Shown here piece after piece: positions 33,762 to 43,430 of a stretch of 64,000 nucleotides of DNA (position 1 is the first letter of the stretch; each line of letters begins with the position of its first letter). Location: assembly GCA_963813485.1 (NCBI GenBank), contig CAWEZE010000023.1, positions 62,001-126,000 on the forward strand, written 5' to 3'. The translations under genes and the position numbers were made by a program. The notes beneath the pieces are model-generated. The model made no database searches. It saw only the letters and a program-made list of their open reading frames with translations, and had not been told where the DNA came from. Source of the DNA: DASQUK01 sp963813485. Its GTDB lineage: Bacteria; Actinomycetota; Acidimicrobiia; Acidimicrobiales; VFJN01.

Positions 33762-34969
33762 TCAGAGCTGGGGAAGGGGAAGTCACCCACCAAGCGGAAG
33801 AGCGGATCGTCGGCGGTCGGCCAGAACACAGCTGCGTCGACGATGCGTAGCGGGCGAGAAGGAAGCACGTAGTCCACCCGTAGGTTTCCCGGCGTCGAGT
33901 CGGCAAAGTCGGCGGTGTCGAGGGCGGGGTCACCGCGGTGGGTCAGGTTGGCGCCGCCCTGACGTTCGGCCGCGTCCACCGCGCCGTCGCTCGCCGGTGT
34001 CACCGAGGTGTTCACTCGCTGGTGCTCGAGGAGCAGCTGGGCGGCGCCCGGCACGCTGTCTCCGTCGAGCGGATCGGCGTTCTGATCGCCGGCGATGACG
34101 AACCGCGCCCCCGGCCTCAGGCCGCCCCGCTTCCCGGCGTCGTCGTAGATGTAGCGCGACGTCCTCCCCGGCGTCACGTAGTCAGCCCAGAACCGGATCT
34201 CGTCGTGGTTGCGTCGCCCGTTGCGGTCCTCGGGCCCGTCGAACACCGGGGGCGTCGGGTGGCTGACCAGCAGGTGCACGATGCGCCCATCGACGTTGAT
34301 GGGCAGGTCCCAGTGCGACTTCGATGACAGTCGCACGGCGGCCAGCTCCTCGGCGGAGAACCAGTCCGCGGGCTCGGCGGTGGTCGGGTCGTCGGGTAGC
34401 AGGGCTCGTGGCATGTCCGCCCACAGGAACGTCTGAAAGGTGCGAACATCTTCGAGCAGGATCGGATGCATCGAGTACACGGCCATGCCGAACTGGCCCT
34501 CGAAGAACCCGAACCCGAAGGCATCGTCGGGGCCGCCGACGGCTCCGTCGTTGTTGAGGTCAAAGCCGGAGGGGATCCCCGTGTTCGACGGGGCAACGAA
34601 GCGGTAGGGATACTCGATCGCCGCCGCGGCGTTGTGAGGGACTGACAGATAATTCTCTTGGAACAAGCGAGCGGCGATACCGCTCGAGTCGAAGTCGAAC
34701 TCATTGATCAGCAGGACATCGGGCCGCGCACGCTGGACGATCTCCGCCACCGTTGCCGCCTGGACGTCGTTCGGCGAGGACAGGTCCTCGACGAGCTCAC
34801 CCGAGACCCCGCGGTTGAGAGAGGCGTTGAACGTAGCGAAGCGGGCCACTGGCGGGCCCTTCCCCCTGGCGTCGGTCGCCGCGGCGATCGGCGAGCCGAC
34901 TCCGACGGCGGTGGAACACGCGGCGCCCAGCAAAACCGCCAGCAGTAGGCGGACCGGTCGAGCTCGCAT
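33710..34969 (-). CDS. Secreted endonuclease/exonuclease/phosphatase-family protein
   Basis: 419 residues from ATG 34969, with GGGAGGTCC as ribosome binding site. MRARPVRLLLAVLLGAACSTA is a signal peptide, possibly a lipoprotein signal (LLGAAC). The EEP fold shows in VARFATFNASLNRG, INEFDFD (metal Glu), FVIAGDQNADPLDGD (catalytic Asp/Asn) and FPSSDHRLVWIDV (Asp-His pair). Secreted enzymes of this size are found in many soil actinomycetes and may act as phosphodiesterases or phosphatases outside the cell. The nucleic acid or lipid substrate is not known. Confidence 0.88.
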   Translation of the reverse strand: MRARPVRLLLAVLLGAACSTAVGVGSPIAAATDARGKGPPVARFATFNASLNRGVSGELVEDLSSPNDVQAATVAEIVQRARPDVLLINEFDFDSSGIAARLFQENYLSVPHNAAAAIEYPYRFVAPSNTGIPSGFDLNNDGAVGGPDDAFGFGFFEGQFGMAVYSMHPILLEDVRTFQTFLWADMPRALLPDDPTTAEPADWFSAEELAAVRLSSKSHWDLPINVDGRIVHLLVSHPTPPVFDGPEDRNGRRNHDEIRFWADYVTPGRTSRYIYDDAGKRGGLRPGARFVIAGDQNADPLDGDSVPGAAQLLLEHQRVNTSVTPASDGAVDAAERQGGANLTHRGDPALDTADFADSTPGNLRVDYVLPSRPLRIVDAAVFWPTADDPLFRLVGDFPFPSSDHRLVWIDVALPGGPPR

Positions 34970-35148
34970 CGGTGGACCTCCCGGACAGTGCCACCCGCCT
35001 AGGCGGACGTTACCGGCTCCGTGGGACCGACGCTGGGCCCGACATCCGGGCTGGGCAGGGGTGCGGCCGCGCGACGTCCAACCACATGAGGACTTGGGCC
35101 TACATGTAGACACTCACCAGCGTCGCCGTCGACGCCGTGGGAGGTCCG

Positions 35149-36261
35149 ATGTCCGAGAGCCGAGCTGCCTTCGCCGAGCTGCTCGCCACCCTGCGTACCG
35201 TCGGCGACCGTTTCGCCGGGGAGGATTGGGGGCTGACCGATCCCGCCGACGTCGCCGAGGGCCTACGCGTGGTGACGCACATCCTGGCCGCCGGCCTCGA
35301 GACGCAGTTCGAGGACGACGCCGCGCTCCCCGTGTTCCGTGCCATCGTCACGCCGTGGCGCAAGGCGCTCGGCGACAACGCAGACGCCCGCTACCACGAC
35401 GCACCGGTCCACCCGGCCGGCACGTACCGCGTGCGGGGACGGATGGCCGGGGCCGTCTACGTATCGTTCACGGTCGAGGCGGGTGCCACTGACGGCGCCT
35501 TCCCGTCGGGAACTGCGGGATCGCTGAACGACACCGGGTTCGACGTGGCGGAAGACGGCTCGTTCGAGATCATCCTGGGCGGCCCGGAGCGCACCCGGGG
35601 ATGGCTGGCCCTCCCGGAGGACGCGTCCCGCGTCACGGTGCGCCACTACTGGGAAGGCGTCCGATCTCCCAACATCCCGCCGGTCCCGGACCTGGCCCTG
35701 GCGATCGAGCTGGTCGACGGCGACGTTCCCGCGACCCCGGCGGCGCCGACCGACGGCACGGTCGCGGCGGCGCTCCGCCGCATGGCCACATTCGTTCGCA
35801 GCCGCACCCTCGAGACCATCCCGAAGCCGGGCGAGGGCGACGCCCCCGCCTTCGTGTCACGGGTGCCGCACGTCTTCCCGCCGCCCGTGCGCCCGGGCAC
35901 CCACGCTCTCGCCGCGGCCGACGCCGCCTACAGCATGGCGCCCTACCTTCTCGGCTCCGACGAGGCCCTGGTCATGCGCGTCCGCTGGCCGCGCTGCCGG
36001 TGCGCCAACGTGTCGCTGTGGAACCGTCAGCTCCAGACCTTCGACTACCTGCGCCATCGGGTGAGCCTCAACCGCGCCCAGGCCGTCGCAGGCCCCGACG
36101 GCTCCGTGGCCATGGTCATCGCCCACCGCGACCCCGGCGTCCCCAACTGGCTGTCGACCGAAGGGCGGCCGTTCGGGTTGGTGTTCTGGCGGTTCATGCT
36201 CCCCGAGGGCCCGATCGACACACCCGACGCCGAGGTCGTTCCCATCGACTCGCTGGCGTGA
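35149..36261 (+). CDS. DUF1214-like protein
   Basis: 370 residues from ATG 35149 (MSESRAAFAELLATLRTVGD), with GGGAGGTCC just upstream. The N-terminal helical part is followed by strands (PAGTYRVRGRMAGAVYVSFTVE, FEIILGGPERTRGWLAL) and the DUF1214-type end HRDPGVPNWLSTEGRPFGLV plus FWRFMLPEGPIDTPDAEVVP. In actinomycetes these proteins occur near sulfotransferases, P450s and steroid or lipid genes. Function unknown. It is convergent with the sulfotransferase, 20 bases apart. Confidence 0.75.
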   Translation: MSESRAAFAELLATLRTVGDRFAGEDWGLTDPADVAEGLRVVTHILAAGLETQFEDDAALPVFRAIVTPWRKALGDNADARYHDAPVHPAGTYRVRGRMAGAVYVSFTVEAGATDGAFPSGTAGSLNDTGFDVAEDGSFEIILGGPERTRGWLALPEDASRVTVRHYWEGVRSPNIPPVPDLALAIELVDGDVPATPAAPTDGTVAAALRRMATFVRSRTLETIPKPGEGDAPAFVSRVPHVFPPPVRPGTHALAAADAAYSMAPYLLGSDEALVMRVRWPRCRCANVSLWNRQLQTFDYLRHRVSLNRAQAVAGPDGSVAMVIAHRDPGVPNWLSTEGRPFGLVFWRFMLPEGPIDTPDAEVVPIDSLA

Positions 36262-36281
36262 CCGCTCCCCGGTTGCGCGGT

Positions 36282-37643
36282 TCAGGAGTCTTCGACCGGC
36301 ACGGCGAAGCGGTCCATGTAGTCGGCAAGGTCGGTCCGCAGCGTTGCGACGTCGAAGCCCCAGTCCTCGGCCGTGTAGTGGTGCGTGCCGAGCTGGCCGC
36401 GGGGTTTGGCCGCTACGTAGCGGGTGATGGCGTCGCGATGCTCGTCGGTCAGCACGCGCCCGATCGCGTCGTACGCGCCTGCGATCGCGGCGACAGGGTC
36501 GTCCATCAGATCGGCGAACCGGACGTCGCCGTAGGTGCCGGGCAATGACCCGTCGCCGCGTCGGCGGGCGATGCTGTTGAGGGCGTCACCGAAAAGGGCG
36601 CCGATCAGCGCCGAGAGGACATCGAGGTCGACGCAGTCGGTGCGCAGCCACCGGACCATGGCCGCGGTGCTCGCAGTGGACGGCATGGTGCGCGCCGGGT
36701 CGCGGTGCGTCAGCACGATGCAGGCGTCGGGATACGCAGCGAGAAGATCGTCGAGTATGAACACGTATCCCGGCGTCTTGAGCAGCCACCGCTGTGCTGG
36801 TCGCCCGTGCTGCACGGTCTGGAGCAGCGCACGGTGGAACGCCAGGTCGGCGGTGACATCGGGCTGCCAGTCGCCCTGGTCCGTCAGCACCATCGACCAG
36901 TGGCTGCCGGCGAACGACGGCGCGCAGATGGTGATGCACTCCACCGGCAGGTCCGACCGCAACTCGTGCATGGCGGCGAACTCCGGCTGAACGTCGGCCC
37001 AGAGCTCCTGCTCCGCCTCGGTCATCGCCCGCCGCTCGTCGTCCCCGGTGCCGTCGGGCAGCACGGGGTGGATGACGTCCGTAGCCGTGGGCGTGCGCAG
37101 ACCGGGATCGAGTCCCAGCAACTCGAAGAGGATCGTGGTCCCCGAACGCGCCGGCCCGGTGACGATCACCGGCGCCTCGATCACCTCGCCCGCGATCGAC
37201 GGCTCATGGCGCCGGCGCTCGCCGACGAGGAACCGGGTACGCAGGCAACGCAGCAGCTCCTCCCGGGTCATGAGTCGGCCGACCACGTGCAGGTCACTGC
37301 GGTTGACGGCATCGACCAGGGCACGCAGGCGCGCCTCCCAGTCGCCGTCGCCCAGGTCACCCGGATCGGCAGTCCCGGTCGACGCCAGCGCCTGCTCGAT
37401 CAGCTCGCCGGCCTCGATGGGCACCAGACGGCGGGAGCCGCCCGAGGCGGACCCCATCGCGTTCACCCGCCTCACCCAGTCCGGCCGTCGATACCTGGCC
37501 CCCATCGGTGTCAAGCCCATCTGCCACCGAGTCAACCACAGGCAGTCGTACGCGACGCCCCAGCCCCGATCGGGCTGCGTCGCCGGGTCGTGGAAGCTCC
37601 GGGGGCCGGCAATCGCCCGTGTTGCGGCCCCCGGTGCCTCCAC
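36282..37643 (-). CDS. Sulfotransferase-family protein
   Basis: Up to 453 residues; GTG 37643 is the far start, ATG 37521 (MGLTPMGARYRRPDWVRRVN) is an alternative. The PAPS 5'-phosphosulfate loop is VTGPARSGTTILFELLGLDP, and the 3'-phosphate region is IVLTHRDPARTMPS. This matches the large sulfotransferase-fold proteins (Stf-like, about 400 residues) of actinomycetes, which may sulfate lipids or steroids. The C-terminal motif GTHHYTAEDWGFD is also typical of the group. The acceptor is unknown. Confidence 0.85.
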   Translation of the reverse strand: MEAPGAATRAIAGPRSFHDPATQPDRGWGVAYDCLWLTRWQMGLTPMGARYRRPDWVRRVNAMGSASGGSRRLVPIEAGELIEQALASTGTADPGDLGDGDWEARLRALVDAVNRSDLHVVGRLMTREELLRCLRTRFLVGERRRHEPSIAGEVIEAPVIVTGPARSGTTILFELLGLDPGLRTPTATDVIHPVLPDGTGDDERRAMTEAEQELWADVQPEFAAMHELRSDLPVECITICAPSFAGSHWSMVLTDQGDWQPDVTADLAFHRALLQTVQHGRPAQRWLLKTPGYVFILDDLLAAYPDACIVLTHRDPARTMPSTASTAAMVRWLRTDCVDLDVLSALIGALFGDALNSIARRRGDGSLPGTYGDVRFADLMDDPVAAIAGAYDAIGRVLTDEHRDAITRYVAAKPRGQLGTHHYTAEDWGFDVATLRTDLADYMDRFAVPVEDS

Positions 37644-37743
37644 TGGGGATAGACACGGTGGCCGAGGCGAATTAGCGAGCGCGAAGCGAGCCGAGCTGCG
37701 ATCGCGAGCCGGACGGGCGCCATCGCCTTAGGGTGCGGGACGC

Positions 37744-40700
37744 ATGCCCCGCTCGTTCCGGTTCGAGCCACCAGAGCCACGTCCCGGTTCGCTCACGCGA
37801 CCGCGGCTGCTCGGCACCCTTCTCGGCCGCTGGGAGCACCGGGTGACCTCCGTGGTGGGCGGACCGGGCATGGGCAAGACGACAATCCTGGCCCAGGCAG
37901 TCGCCGAGAACCGGCTGGCGCCGCGCGGCGAGGACGTCTGGATCGGCCTCGAGCCGGGCGACGCCGATGGCGTGCTCCTGGCCCGTGACGTTCTGGCCGC
38001 GGTCAGCCGCGAGGGCGGTGACCGTGCCGCGGGCGTGATCGCCGCCGCGGCTGACGAGGTGCCAGGCCCGGCCACGGTGGCCGACGCCGTGTGGCGGCGG
38101 GCCCCCACGCCGGTCTGCCTGGTGGTCGACGACGTTCAGTGGCTCACGCCGGGCTCATCGGGTGCGACCTGGCTGATCGCCCTGGTCGACGCCCTGCCCG
38201 CCAACGGTCACGTCCTGCTGGCCAGCCGTCGGTCACCGGCGGTGCCCCTTGCCCGCCTTGCCACCCAGGGTGCGGTGCTGGGCCTGACCGAGGACGACCT
38301 GCGCTTCACGGACGACGAGCTGGCCGAGTTCGCGGCCGGCCGGAGCGTTGCCATCGACCGGCTCGACGACGCGGGCGGATGGCCGGCGATGGCCGAGCTG
38401 GCGGCCAGCGTCGGGGATGACATGGCCGGCGAGTACCTGTGGGAAGACGTCCTCGACCCGCTCGGACGCGAGCGGCGCCGCGTGCTGGCGGTGCTGACGG
38501 ATCTCGGCGGCGCCGACGACGGCCTGGCGGCCGCTGCGCTGGGAGCGCCGGTGGACCTGGCCGGCGCCCTCGACGGCGTGCCGCTCGTCGCCCGAGGTGC
38601 CGATGGATGGCGGGTGCCGCACGCGCTCTGGCACGGCGTGCCGGCGCTGACCATGGCCAACGACGAGCGGGTGTCCATGCGTCGCCGCGCGGTCGACCAT
38701 CTGGTCGCCAGGCACCGCTACGACGCGGCTTTGTCCCTGGCCCGCGAGGCCGGCCTGGTCGATGTCGTGCCGCGGATCCTGCGGGCGGCGTGCATCGGCG
38801 CCCATCGTCCCCCGGGCCGCCAGCTCGAACGCTGGCTCGCCGACCTACCCGAGGACGTGCGGGACAGCCCGGGCGCCGCCCTCGCCGCCGCGGTCCAGGC
38901 TGCCGTGCTCGCGCCGGCCGAGGCGACCGAACCACTGCGGACGGCCATCCGGCGGTGCCGTGACGCGGGAGACCCCGACGGTGAGGTGAGCGCTCTGGCG
39001 TTGCTCGGCGAGGTGGCCTGGTGGCGTGGCGACGGCGGGCTGTTGGCCGAGGTGCTGCCCCGATTGGCGGCGCTCGGCGCCGAAGGTCATCCCCTCGCCC
39101 GGGCCGTGACCGGTCTCGGCGAGGCAGTGGTCGCCGACATCGTGGGCGGCGACGACGATGTGCTCGCGAAGCTCGATGCCATCGAGCAGGGCGTGTTCGA
39201 CGACGCCTGGGAGGCGATGGCCGGCTGGCTGCGGGCCACCGCACTGGCCGGCGGTGGCCGGGCGGAGGAGGCGGTCGCCGTGATCGACGGCATGCCCCCA
39301 AGCCCGGACCCCGCGCTCCAGCTCGCGGTCGAGGGCGCCCACCTCCAGGCCCGCTGGGCACTGGGCCATATCGACGAGGTGGTCGCGGCCGTGCCACCGA
39401 TCATCGACCGTTTCGAGGCCGCAGGCGTCCTCCAGTTCGAACTCGTGAGCGCGGCGGAGTCCGCTTTCGTGGTCGCCTGGGTCGGCGACGTCGAGAGGGC
39501 CCGGGACCTCGTGGCGCGGGTCCGGCGGAAGGAGGGAGACACCGACTTCGGCCAGGCCGCACGTCTCGCGCTGGCGGAAGCGGCCATGCTCGTGACCACG
39601 GGCGACGAACCCGCAGCCGCGAGCTTGCTCGAGCAGGCGATCGCGATCCATGGCCTCGACAGCGGCATCAACCGGCGCTCGTGGCGGCGCGGCTTGGCCC
39701 TGACCTACGTGCTCGTTCCGTCGGCTCGCGACCGCTGGGATGCGGCCGAACTGCGTGGTCACGTCGCCGAAGCGCGCACACTCGCACGTGCGGTGGTCGC
39801 GTTGCGGGAAGGCTCGGGCTGCACCGGTGCCGGAGCTCGGGACGCCGCCAGGCTGCGCCCGATTCTGCGCGACCTCGACCTGAGCGACCCGGCGCGCGTC
39901 CGTGCGGGGCTGCACCACCGGTTCGCCTTCGAGTTGGCGCTCGGCCTCGAGGCCGCGGGCCGGCCCGAGGGCGCGACGCTGCTCGAGGCCCTCGGGCCGC
40001 GGGGGCGCGAGGCGATGCGCGTCGAGGCCGCGACGCGCACGGACCGAGCCAAGCACGCCAAGTCGCTGCTGGCCGCGGTACCGGCGCCGCCCGCCGACCG
40101 CACCGAGATCGCCGTGCTCGGTCACCTGGCGGTGGCGCGGAATGGTGAGCCCGTCACCGATGGCGACCTGAGACGTGAACGGGTGCGCGCGTTGCTCGCG
40201 TTCCTCGTGGGGCACCGCACGACCAGCCGAGCGACGATCATGGCCGCGCTCTGGCCCGACCTGGGCGAGCGAGCCGCCGCCAACAACCTTCGGGTCACCA
40301 TGACGTACCTGCTCCGGGTGCTCGAGCCCTGGCGCTCGGCGCGCGAGCCCGCGTACCACATCCGCGTCGACGGCCAGGCAGTCACGCTCGTCACCAGCGA
40401 CTGGCTAGGCATCGACGTCGACCGTTTCGACGACCACGTCGACGCTGCGGGGAAAGCCGAGGCCGACGGCACACCATCATTGGCGCTCGAACACAACCTT
40501 GCCGCCGTCGCGCTGTACCGCGGCAAGGCGTACGAAGGCGTCGCCGATGCCGACTGGATCGCGTTCGAGCGAGAGCGTTTCCGGGGCCGCTTCGTGGCCG
40601 CGGCGGCCCGGGCGGGCGAGCTGCTAGTGGCTCGTGGCGACGTGAACGGCGCGGATCGCGTAGCCCGGCGGGCGATCGAGGTCGACCCCTGGGCGGAGGA

Positions 40701-40869
40701 CGCCTACGCCGTGCTGGTCTCGGTGGCACTCGCCCGCGGCGACCGCCCGGCTGCGCGCCGCACCCTGGAGCGCGCGCTGGCCGCCCTGGCCGAGCTCGAC
40801 GTCGAGCCGTCCGAGGAGACGCACCGCCTCCGCCGCCGCATCGAGGGCGAGGCCGGGGAGACGGGTTGA
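37744..40869 (+). CDS. Large AAA-type transcriptional regulator with C-terminal SARP/BTAD domain
   Basis: 1,041 residues (MPRSFRFEPPEPRPGSLTRP). The P-loop NTPase comes first: GGPGMGKTT (Walker A, about 39-47) and CLVVDDVQW (Walker B). A long helical, TPR-like middle follows (about 300-780). The C-terminal 230 residues are a winged helix plus bacterial transcriptional activator domain: IAVLGHLAVARNGEPVTDGD, LRRERVRALLAFLVGHR, LWPDLGERAAANNLRVTMTYL and WAEDAYAVLVSVALARGDRPAA. This is the domain order of MalT/LuxR-like ATPases with the DNA-binding part replaced by BTAD. The signal it answers is unknown. Confidence 0.88.
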   Translation: MPRSFRFEPPEPRPGSLTRPRLLGTLLGRWEHRVTSVVGGPGMGKTTILAQAVAENRLAPRGEDVWIGLEPGDADGVLLARDVLAAVSREGGDRAAGVIAAAADEVPGPATVADAVWRRAPTPVCLVVDDVQWLTPGSSGATWLIALVDALPANGHVLLASRRSPAVPLARLATQGAVLGLTEDDLRFTDDELAEFAAGRSVAIDRLDDAGGWPAMAELAASVGDDMAGEYLWEDVLDPLGRERRRVLAVLTDLGGADDGLAAAALGAPVDLAGALDGVPLVARGADGWRVPHALWHGVPALTMANDERVSMRRRAVDHLVARHRYDAALSLAREAGLVDVVPRILRAACIGAHRPPGRQLERWLADLPEDVRDSPGAALAAAVQAAVLAPAEATEPLRTAIRRCRDAGDPDGEVSALALLGEVAWWRGDGGLLAEVLPRLAALGAEGHPLARAVTGLGEAVVADIVGGDDDVLAKLDAIEQGVFDDAWEAMAGWLRATALAGGGRAEEAVAVIDGMPPSPDPALQLAVEGAHLQARWALGHIDEVVAAVPPIIDRFEAAGVLQFELVSAAESAFVVAWVGDVERARDLVARVRRKEGDTDFGQAARLALAEAAMLVTTGDEPAAASLLEQAIAIHGLDSGINRRSWRRGLALTYVLVPSARDRWDAAELRGHVAEARTLARAVVALREGSGCTGAGARDAARLRPILRDLDLSDPARVRAGLHHRFAFELALGLEAAGRPEGATLLEALGPRGREAMRVEAATRTDRAKHAKSLLAAVPAPPADRTEIAVLGHLAVARNGEPVTDGDLRRERVRALLAFLVGHRTTSRATIMAALWPDLGERAAANNLRVTMTYLLRVLEPWRSAREPAYHIRVDGQAVTLVTSDWLGIDVDRFDDHVDAAGKAEADGTPSLALEHNLAAVALYRGKAYEGVADADWIAFERERFRGRFVAAAARAGELLVARGDVNGADRVARRAIEVDPWAEDAYAVLVSVALARGDRPAARRTLERALAALAELDVEPSEETHRLRRRIEGEAGETG

Positions 40870-41004
40870 CGAGCTGTGACGCCGGGCCGCCGATCGCACG
40901 TGGGGCCATGGTTCCGGGCTATCGGGCGGCCACCGAGGGTTGGAGTGAGTCCACGCGGGTACGAATGCCAGAGCTCCGTAGCCGTGCCGGGGAGGCGAAC
41001 GACG

Positions 41005-41241
41005 ATGGTGGATACCGAGAGATACGCAACCAGCTTTGCGATGCTTGACAGAGACGGCGACGGCCGCGTGTCGGCGGCGGAGTTCAAGGAGCTCATGGGC
41101 ACCCTGGGCGTCAACTTCACTGACGAAACTGCGGCGAAGGCCATCGAGATGATGGACGCGGATGGCGACGGGCTCGTGACCCTCGAGGAACTGGCCACCT
41201 ACATGAGCTCACCGGCGGCCCCGCCGCCACAGGAGTCATAG
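41005..41241 (+). CDS. Two-EF-hand calcium-binding protein
   Basis: 78 residues from ATG 41005, preceded by GGGGAGGCG. Two canonical EF-hand loops are present: DRDGDGRVSAAE and DADGDGLVTLEE, with Asp at positions 1, 3 and 5 and Glu at position 12. Both should bind Ca2+. A short Pro-rich tail (AAPPPQES) ends the protein. Small calmodulin-like proteins occur in actinomycetes and are thought to buffer or sense calcium. It stands alone. Confidence 0.85.
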   Translation: MVDTERYATSFAMLDRDGDGRVSAAEFKELMGTLGVNFTDETAAKAIEMMDADGDGLVTLEELATYMSSPAAPPPQES

Positions 41242-41309
41242 GTCGCAGTTCAGGTCTGCTGTACAGAGTGCCCCGGCTGGCACCGGTGTGCGGCATCGGC
41301 GCTGGATGG

Positions 41310-42182
41310 CTATGGGTCGGCGGCGGCGAGGTCGGCTGCCCACACGTGATAGCCGTCCGCTGGGTCGCCGACCCTATGGGTGGCGTACCACAGCCGCAGG
41401 CGGCCATCGTTCAGGTGGATCGCGCTCGGGCTCCGCAGCAGGCCGGAACCATCACCGACATCCCCAGGAGCGAGAGTCGTGCCTCGCCGATCCCAGGTCA
41501 CACCGTCGTCGGAGGTGGCCACGTCGATCACGGTGCGGGCGGCGACGTCGCTGACATAGAACATGATGAATTGCCGGTTGCGCACCAGGACCCAGGGCTC
41601 GGAGACCGCCACCTCGTCGCGAGCGGGGTCGACGACCGGTCCGACGCGGTCCCATGCCGCACCATTCGGTGACACTGCTGCCATGATCGTCGCCCGCCGG
41701 CCGTTGTCCGCGCCGTCGTAGCCAGAGTAGAAGAGCCACCAGCCCTCGCCGGTTACAACGAGGCAGGGATGGGTGGCGCCGATGGCGTCGGGCTCGCCTC
41801 GCTGGATGAAGGTGCCTTGTGCCTGCCAGCAGTGACCGTCGACCGAGGAGGCCATGTGAAGACGGGTGTCGGCCCCGTCGGAGCCGGCGTAGGCCATCAG
41901 GAAGCCGACGGGTGTGCGCACGACCGACGGTGCTTCGACGCCGAACGCGTCACTATCCCCGGAGGAACCGGGGTCGATGCTGATCCCCCGACGCCGCCAG
42001 GGCTGCCCGGGTTCCTGCACCGCCTCGAGAATCCGCCCGGTGAAGCCGTCGTGGCCCGAGTACCACATCCGTAGCGTTCCGTCATCGGCTTCGAGCACCG
42101 AGGGCCGGAACGAGCGAAGGCGGTCGAAGTCGGCCCATGGGCCCGAGCCGGTGAGGACCGGGCGGTGGCGAGCCCAGGACAT
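41310..42182 (-). CDS. Glycosidase-like five-bladed beta-propeller (GH43/GH32-like)
   Basis: 290 residues from ATG 42182 (MSWARHRPVLTGSGPWADFD). Repeated blade motifs are RPSVLEADDGTLRMWYSGHDG, APSVVRTPVGFLMAYAGSDG, HPCLVVTGEGWWLFYSGYDG, EPWVLVRNRQFIMFYVSDV and SPSAIHLNDGRLRLWYATHR. This R/xPSV...MWYSG pattern is that of cytoplasmic GH43/GH32-superfamily propellers. The acidic catalytic trio cannot be identified with confidence, so it may be a phosphorylase-like or non-enzymatic member. Confidence 0.75.
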   Translation of the reverse strand: MSWARHRPVLTGSGPWADFDRLRSFRPSVLEADDGTLRMWYSGHDGFTGRILEAVQEPGQPWRRRGISIDPGSSGDSDAFGVEAPSVVRTPVGFLMAYAGSDGADTRLHMASSVDGHCWQAQGTFIQRGEPDAIGATHPCLVVTGEGWWLFYSGYDGADNGRRATIMAAVSPNGAAWDRVGPVVDPARDEVAVSEPWVLVRNRQFIMFYVSDVAARTVIDVATSDDGVTWDRRGTTLAPGDVGDGSGLLRSPSAIHLNDGRLRLWYATHRVGDPADGYHVWAADLAAADP

Positions 42183-42394
42183 GGCGACGCTCACGCTACC
42201 CAGCGCACGGGTCTGTGATCGCCTGGCCACGCCACGCCCAAGGAGTCCCGACATCGCCAGCAGCAACGGCGGTGAGCGCTACGTCGGGCCTACACATCGG
42301 CTCGATGCGGTGAACCCAGGAACATCCGTCATCAGCCTTGTCATGAGCAGCGTTGTCGGTCACGACAGGCGGGTTGCCCCGACGGCAGGGCCGC

Positions 42395-42655
42395 TCACGG
42401 GGGCGGTCGCCGGCGCTGCAGGTAATCGACGACTGTCTTGATCGTCGTCGATGTGTGGCCTCGTGCCACGAGGTAGCTGGGCACGTCGAGCGCGGCGTGG
42501 CCCTCGTCGCTGGCAGCGAGGATGTCAGCGACGACGTCCGCCACCGTGAGGCCAGGGAAGTCGGGGACCTCTCCGTCGAGCAGTCGCGCTTCCCGCTTGC
42601 GCCGCTGCCGGGACAGATCATCGTCATCCAGCCAAGGCTCGATTGAACTCGGCAT
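42395..42655 (-). CDS. Hypothetical 86-residue protein
   Basis: ATG 42655 with GAGAGGG upstream. The protein (MPSSIEPWLDDDDLSRQRRK...) is acidic then basic, with a hydrophobic middle (PGLTVADVVADILAASDEGHAALDV) and a short helical end (TSTTIKTVVDYLQRR). No family recognised. It follows the 42666-43430 gene on the same strand by 10 bases, so it belongs to that operon. Confidence 0.6.
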   Translation of the reverse strand: MPSSIEPWLDDDDLSRQRRKREARLLDGEVPDFPGLTVADVVADILAASDEGHAALDVPSYLVARGHTSTTIKTVVDYLQRRRPPP

Positions 42656-42665
42656 GGTCGCCCTC

Positions 42666-43430
42666 TCATGTCGGCTCAGAAGACGGCGACGTAGGACTCG
42701 AGCCACGGCCGAGCGACGAAGCGGGCTTCCAAGGGCTGGGCCTACCGTATCGAGGTGCTGCCCGGATGCTGTCGCTTGACGATCCGATCAGCCGACCCCC
42801 CTCCGCGGGCGCCTCAGTGACCGCGCAGGCGCCGGGCGACACCGGCGTCCCGCCTGGTCGAAGGACGTGTGGACGCATGGGTTCGGGCGGCGGGACCGGC
42901 TCGGGCGGCGGGACCGGCTCGGGCGGCGGGACCGGCTCGGGCGGCCACGATCCGGTCAGGAGCGACGACTGTCGTTCGTCCGGCGTGGGCTGCGTTCGTC
43001 GGTCGTTGTCGGTCGTGTGGTCCGGGGCCTCGCGAACGATCGAGAGCGCAACCCGGGCCCCTCGGGTCGCGGCACGGCGAGGCCCCGTTCTGGCGATCTC
43101 GCCCAGCACCGCTCTGACCCCCAGGTAGGCGATGGCTCGCTCCAGGAGCCGCACGCTGCGGCGGGTCGTCTCGTCGTTGGACGGATGGCGCGCTTGGGAG
43201 CGTCCGAGACGCAGGGCGTGGGTCATGGTGTCGGGGTCGTGACCCGCGGTACGCGCGAGCGCCAGCGCCTGATCGGGCAGGTGCAGGTGGCGGCCGGTGC
43301 GAGCCAGCTCGAGGCTGCGCTGCCACACGCGCTGCGCGACTTCCAACCCCCCGCGGCGGGAATGCGTCGATCTCGGAGCGGAACCGGCGCGGGAACCGCC
43401 GGGGACCGGCGTCGATCCGTCGGTCGTCAC
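42666..43430 (-). CDS. Hypothetical protein with Pro-Glu-Pro repeat
   Basis: 254 residues from GTG 43430, which overlaps the stop of the Cys4 gene by four bases (GTGA). The middle is helical and plausible (AQRVWQRSLELARTGRHLHL, RRSVRLLERAIAYLGVRAVL). Near residue 165 comes a run of PPEPVP units encoded by 18-base repeats, then a disordered Pro/Ser tail. No domain is recognised. The GTGA overlap with the gene upstream is the main support for this frame. Confidence 0.6.
   Translation of the reverse strand: MTTDGSTPVPGGSRAGSAPRSTHSRRGGLEVAQRVWQRSLELARTGRHLHLPDQALALARTAGHDPDTMTHALRLGRSQARHPSNDETTRRSVRLLERAIAYLGVRAVLGEIARTGPRRAATRGARVALSIVREAPDHTTDNDRRTQPTPDERQSSLLTGSWPPEPVPPPEPVPPPEPVPPPEPMRPHVLRPGGTPVSPGACAVTEAPAEGGRLIGSSSDSIRAAPRYGRPSPWKPASSLGRGSSPTSPSSEPT
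42880..42946 (-). repeat. 18-base tandem repeat, 3.7 copies
   Basis: On the plus strand the unit is GGCTCGGGCGGCGGGACC, three full copies from 42880 and a partial fourth. On the minus strand it codes for PPEPVP units in the hypothetical protein. Copies are nearly identical, so the number may vary between strains. Confidence 0.85.

Noticed and set aside
42880..42946. Short tandem repeat as a CRISPR array
   Set aside because: Units are 18 bases with no spacers and lie in a coding frame as PPEPVP.
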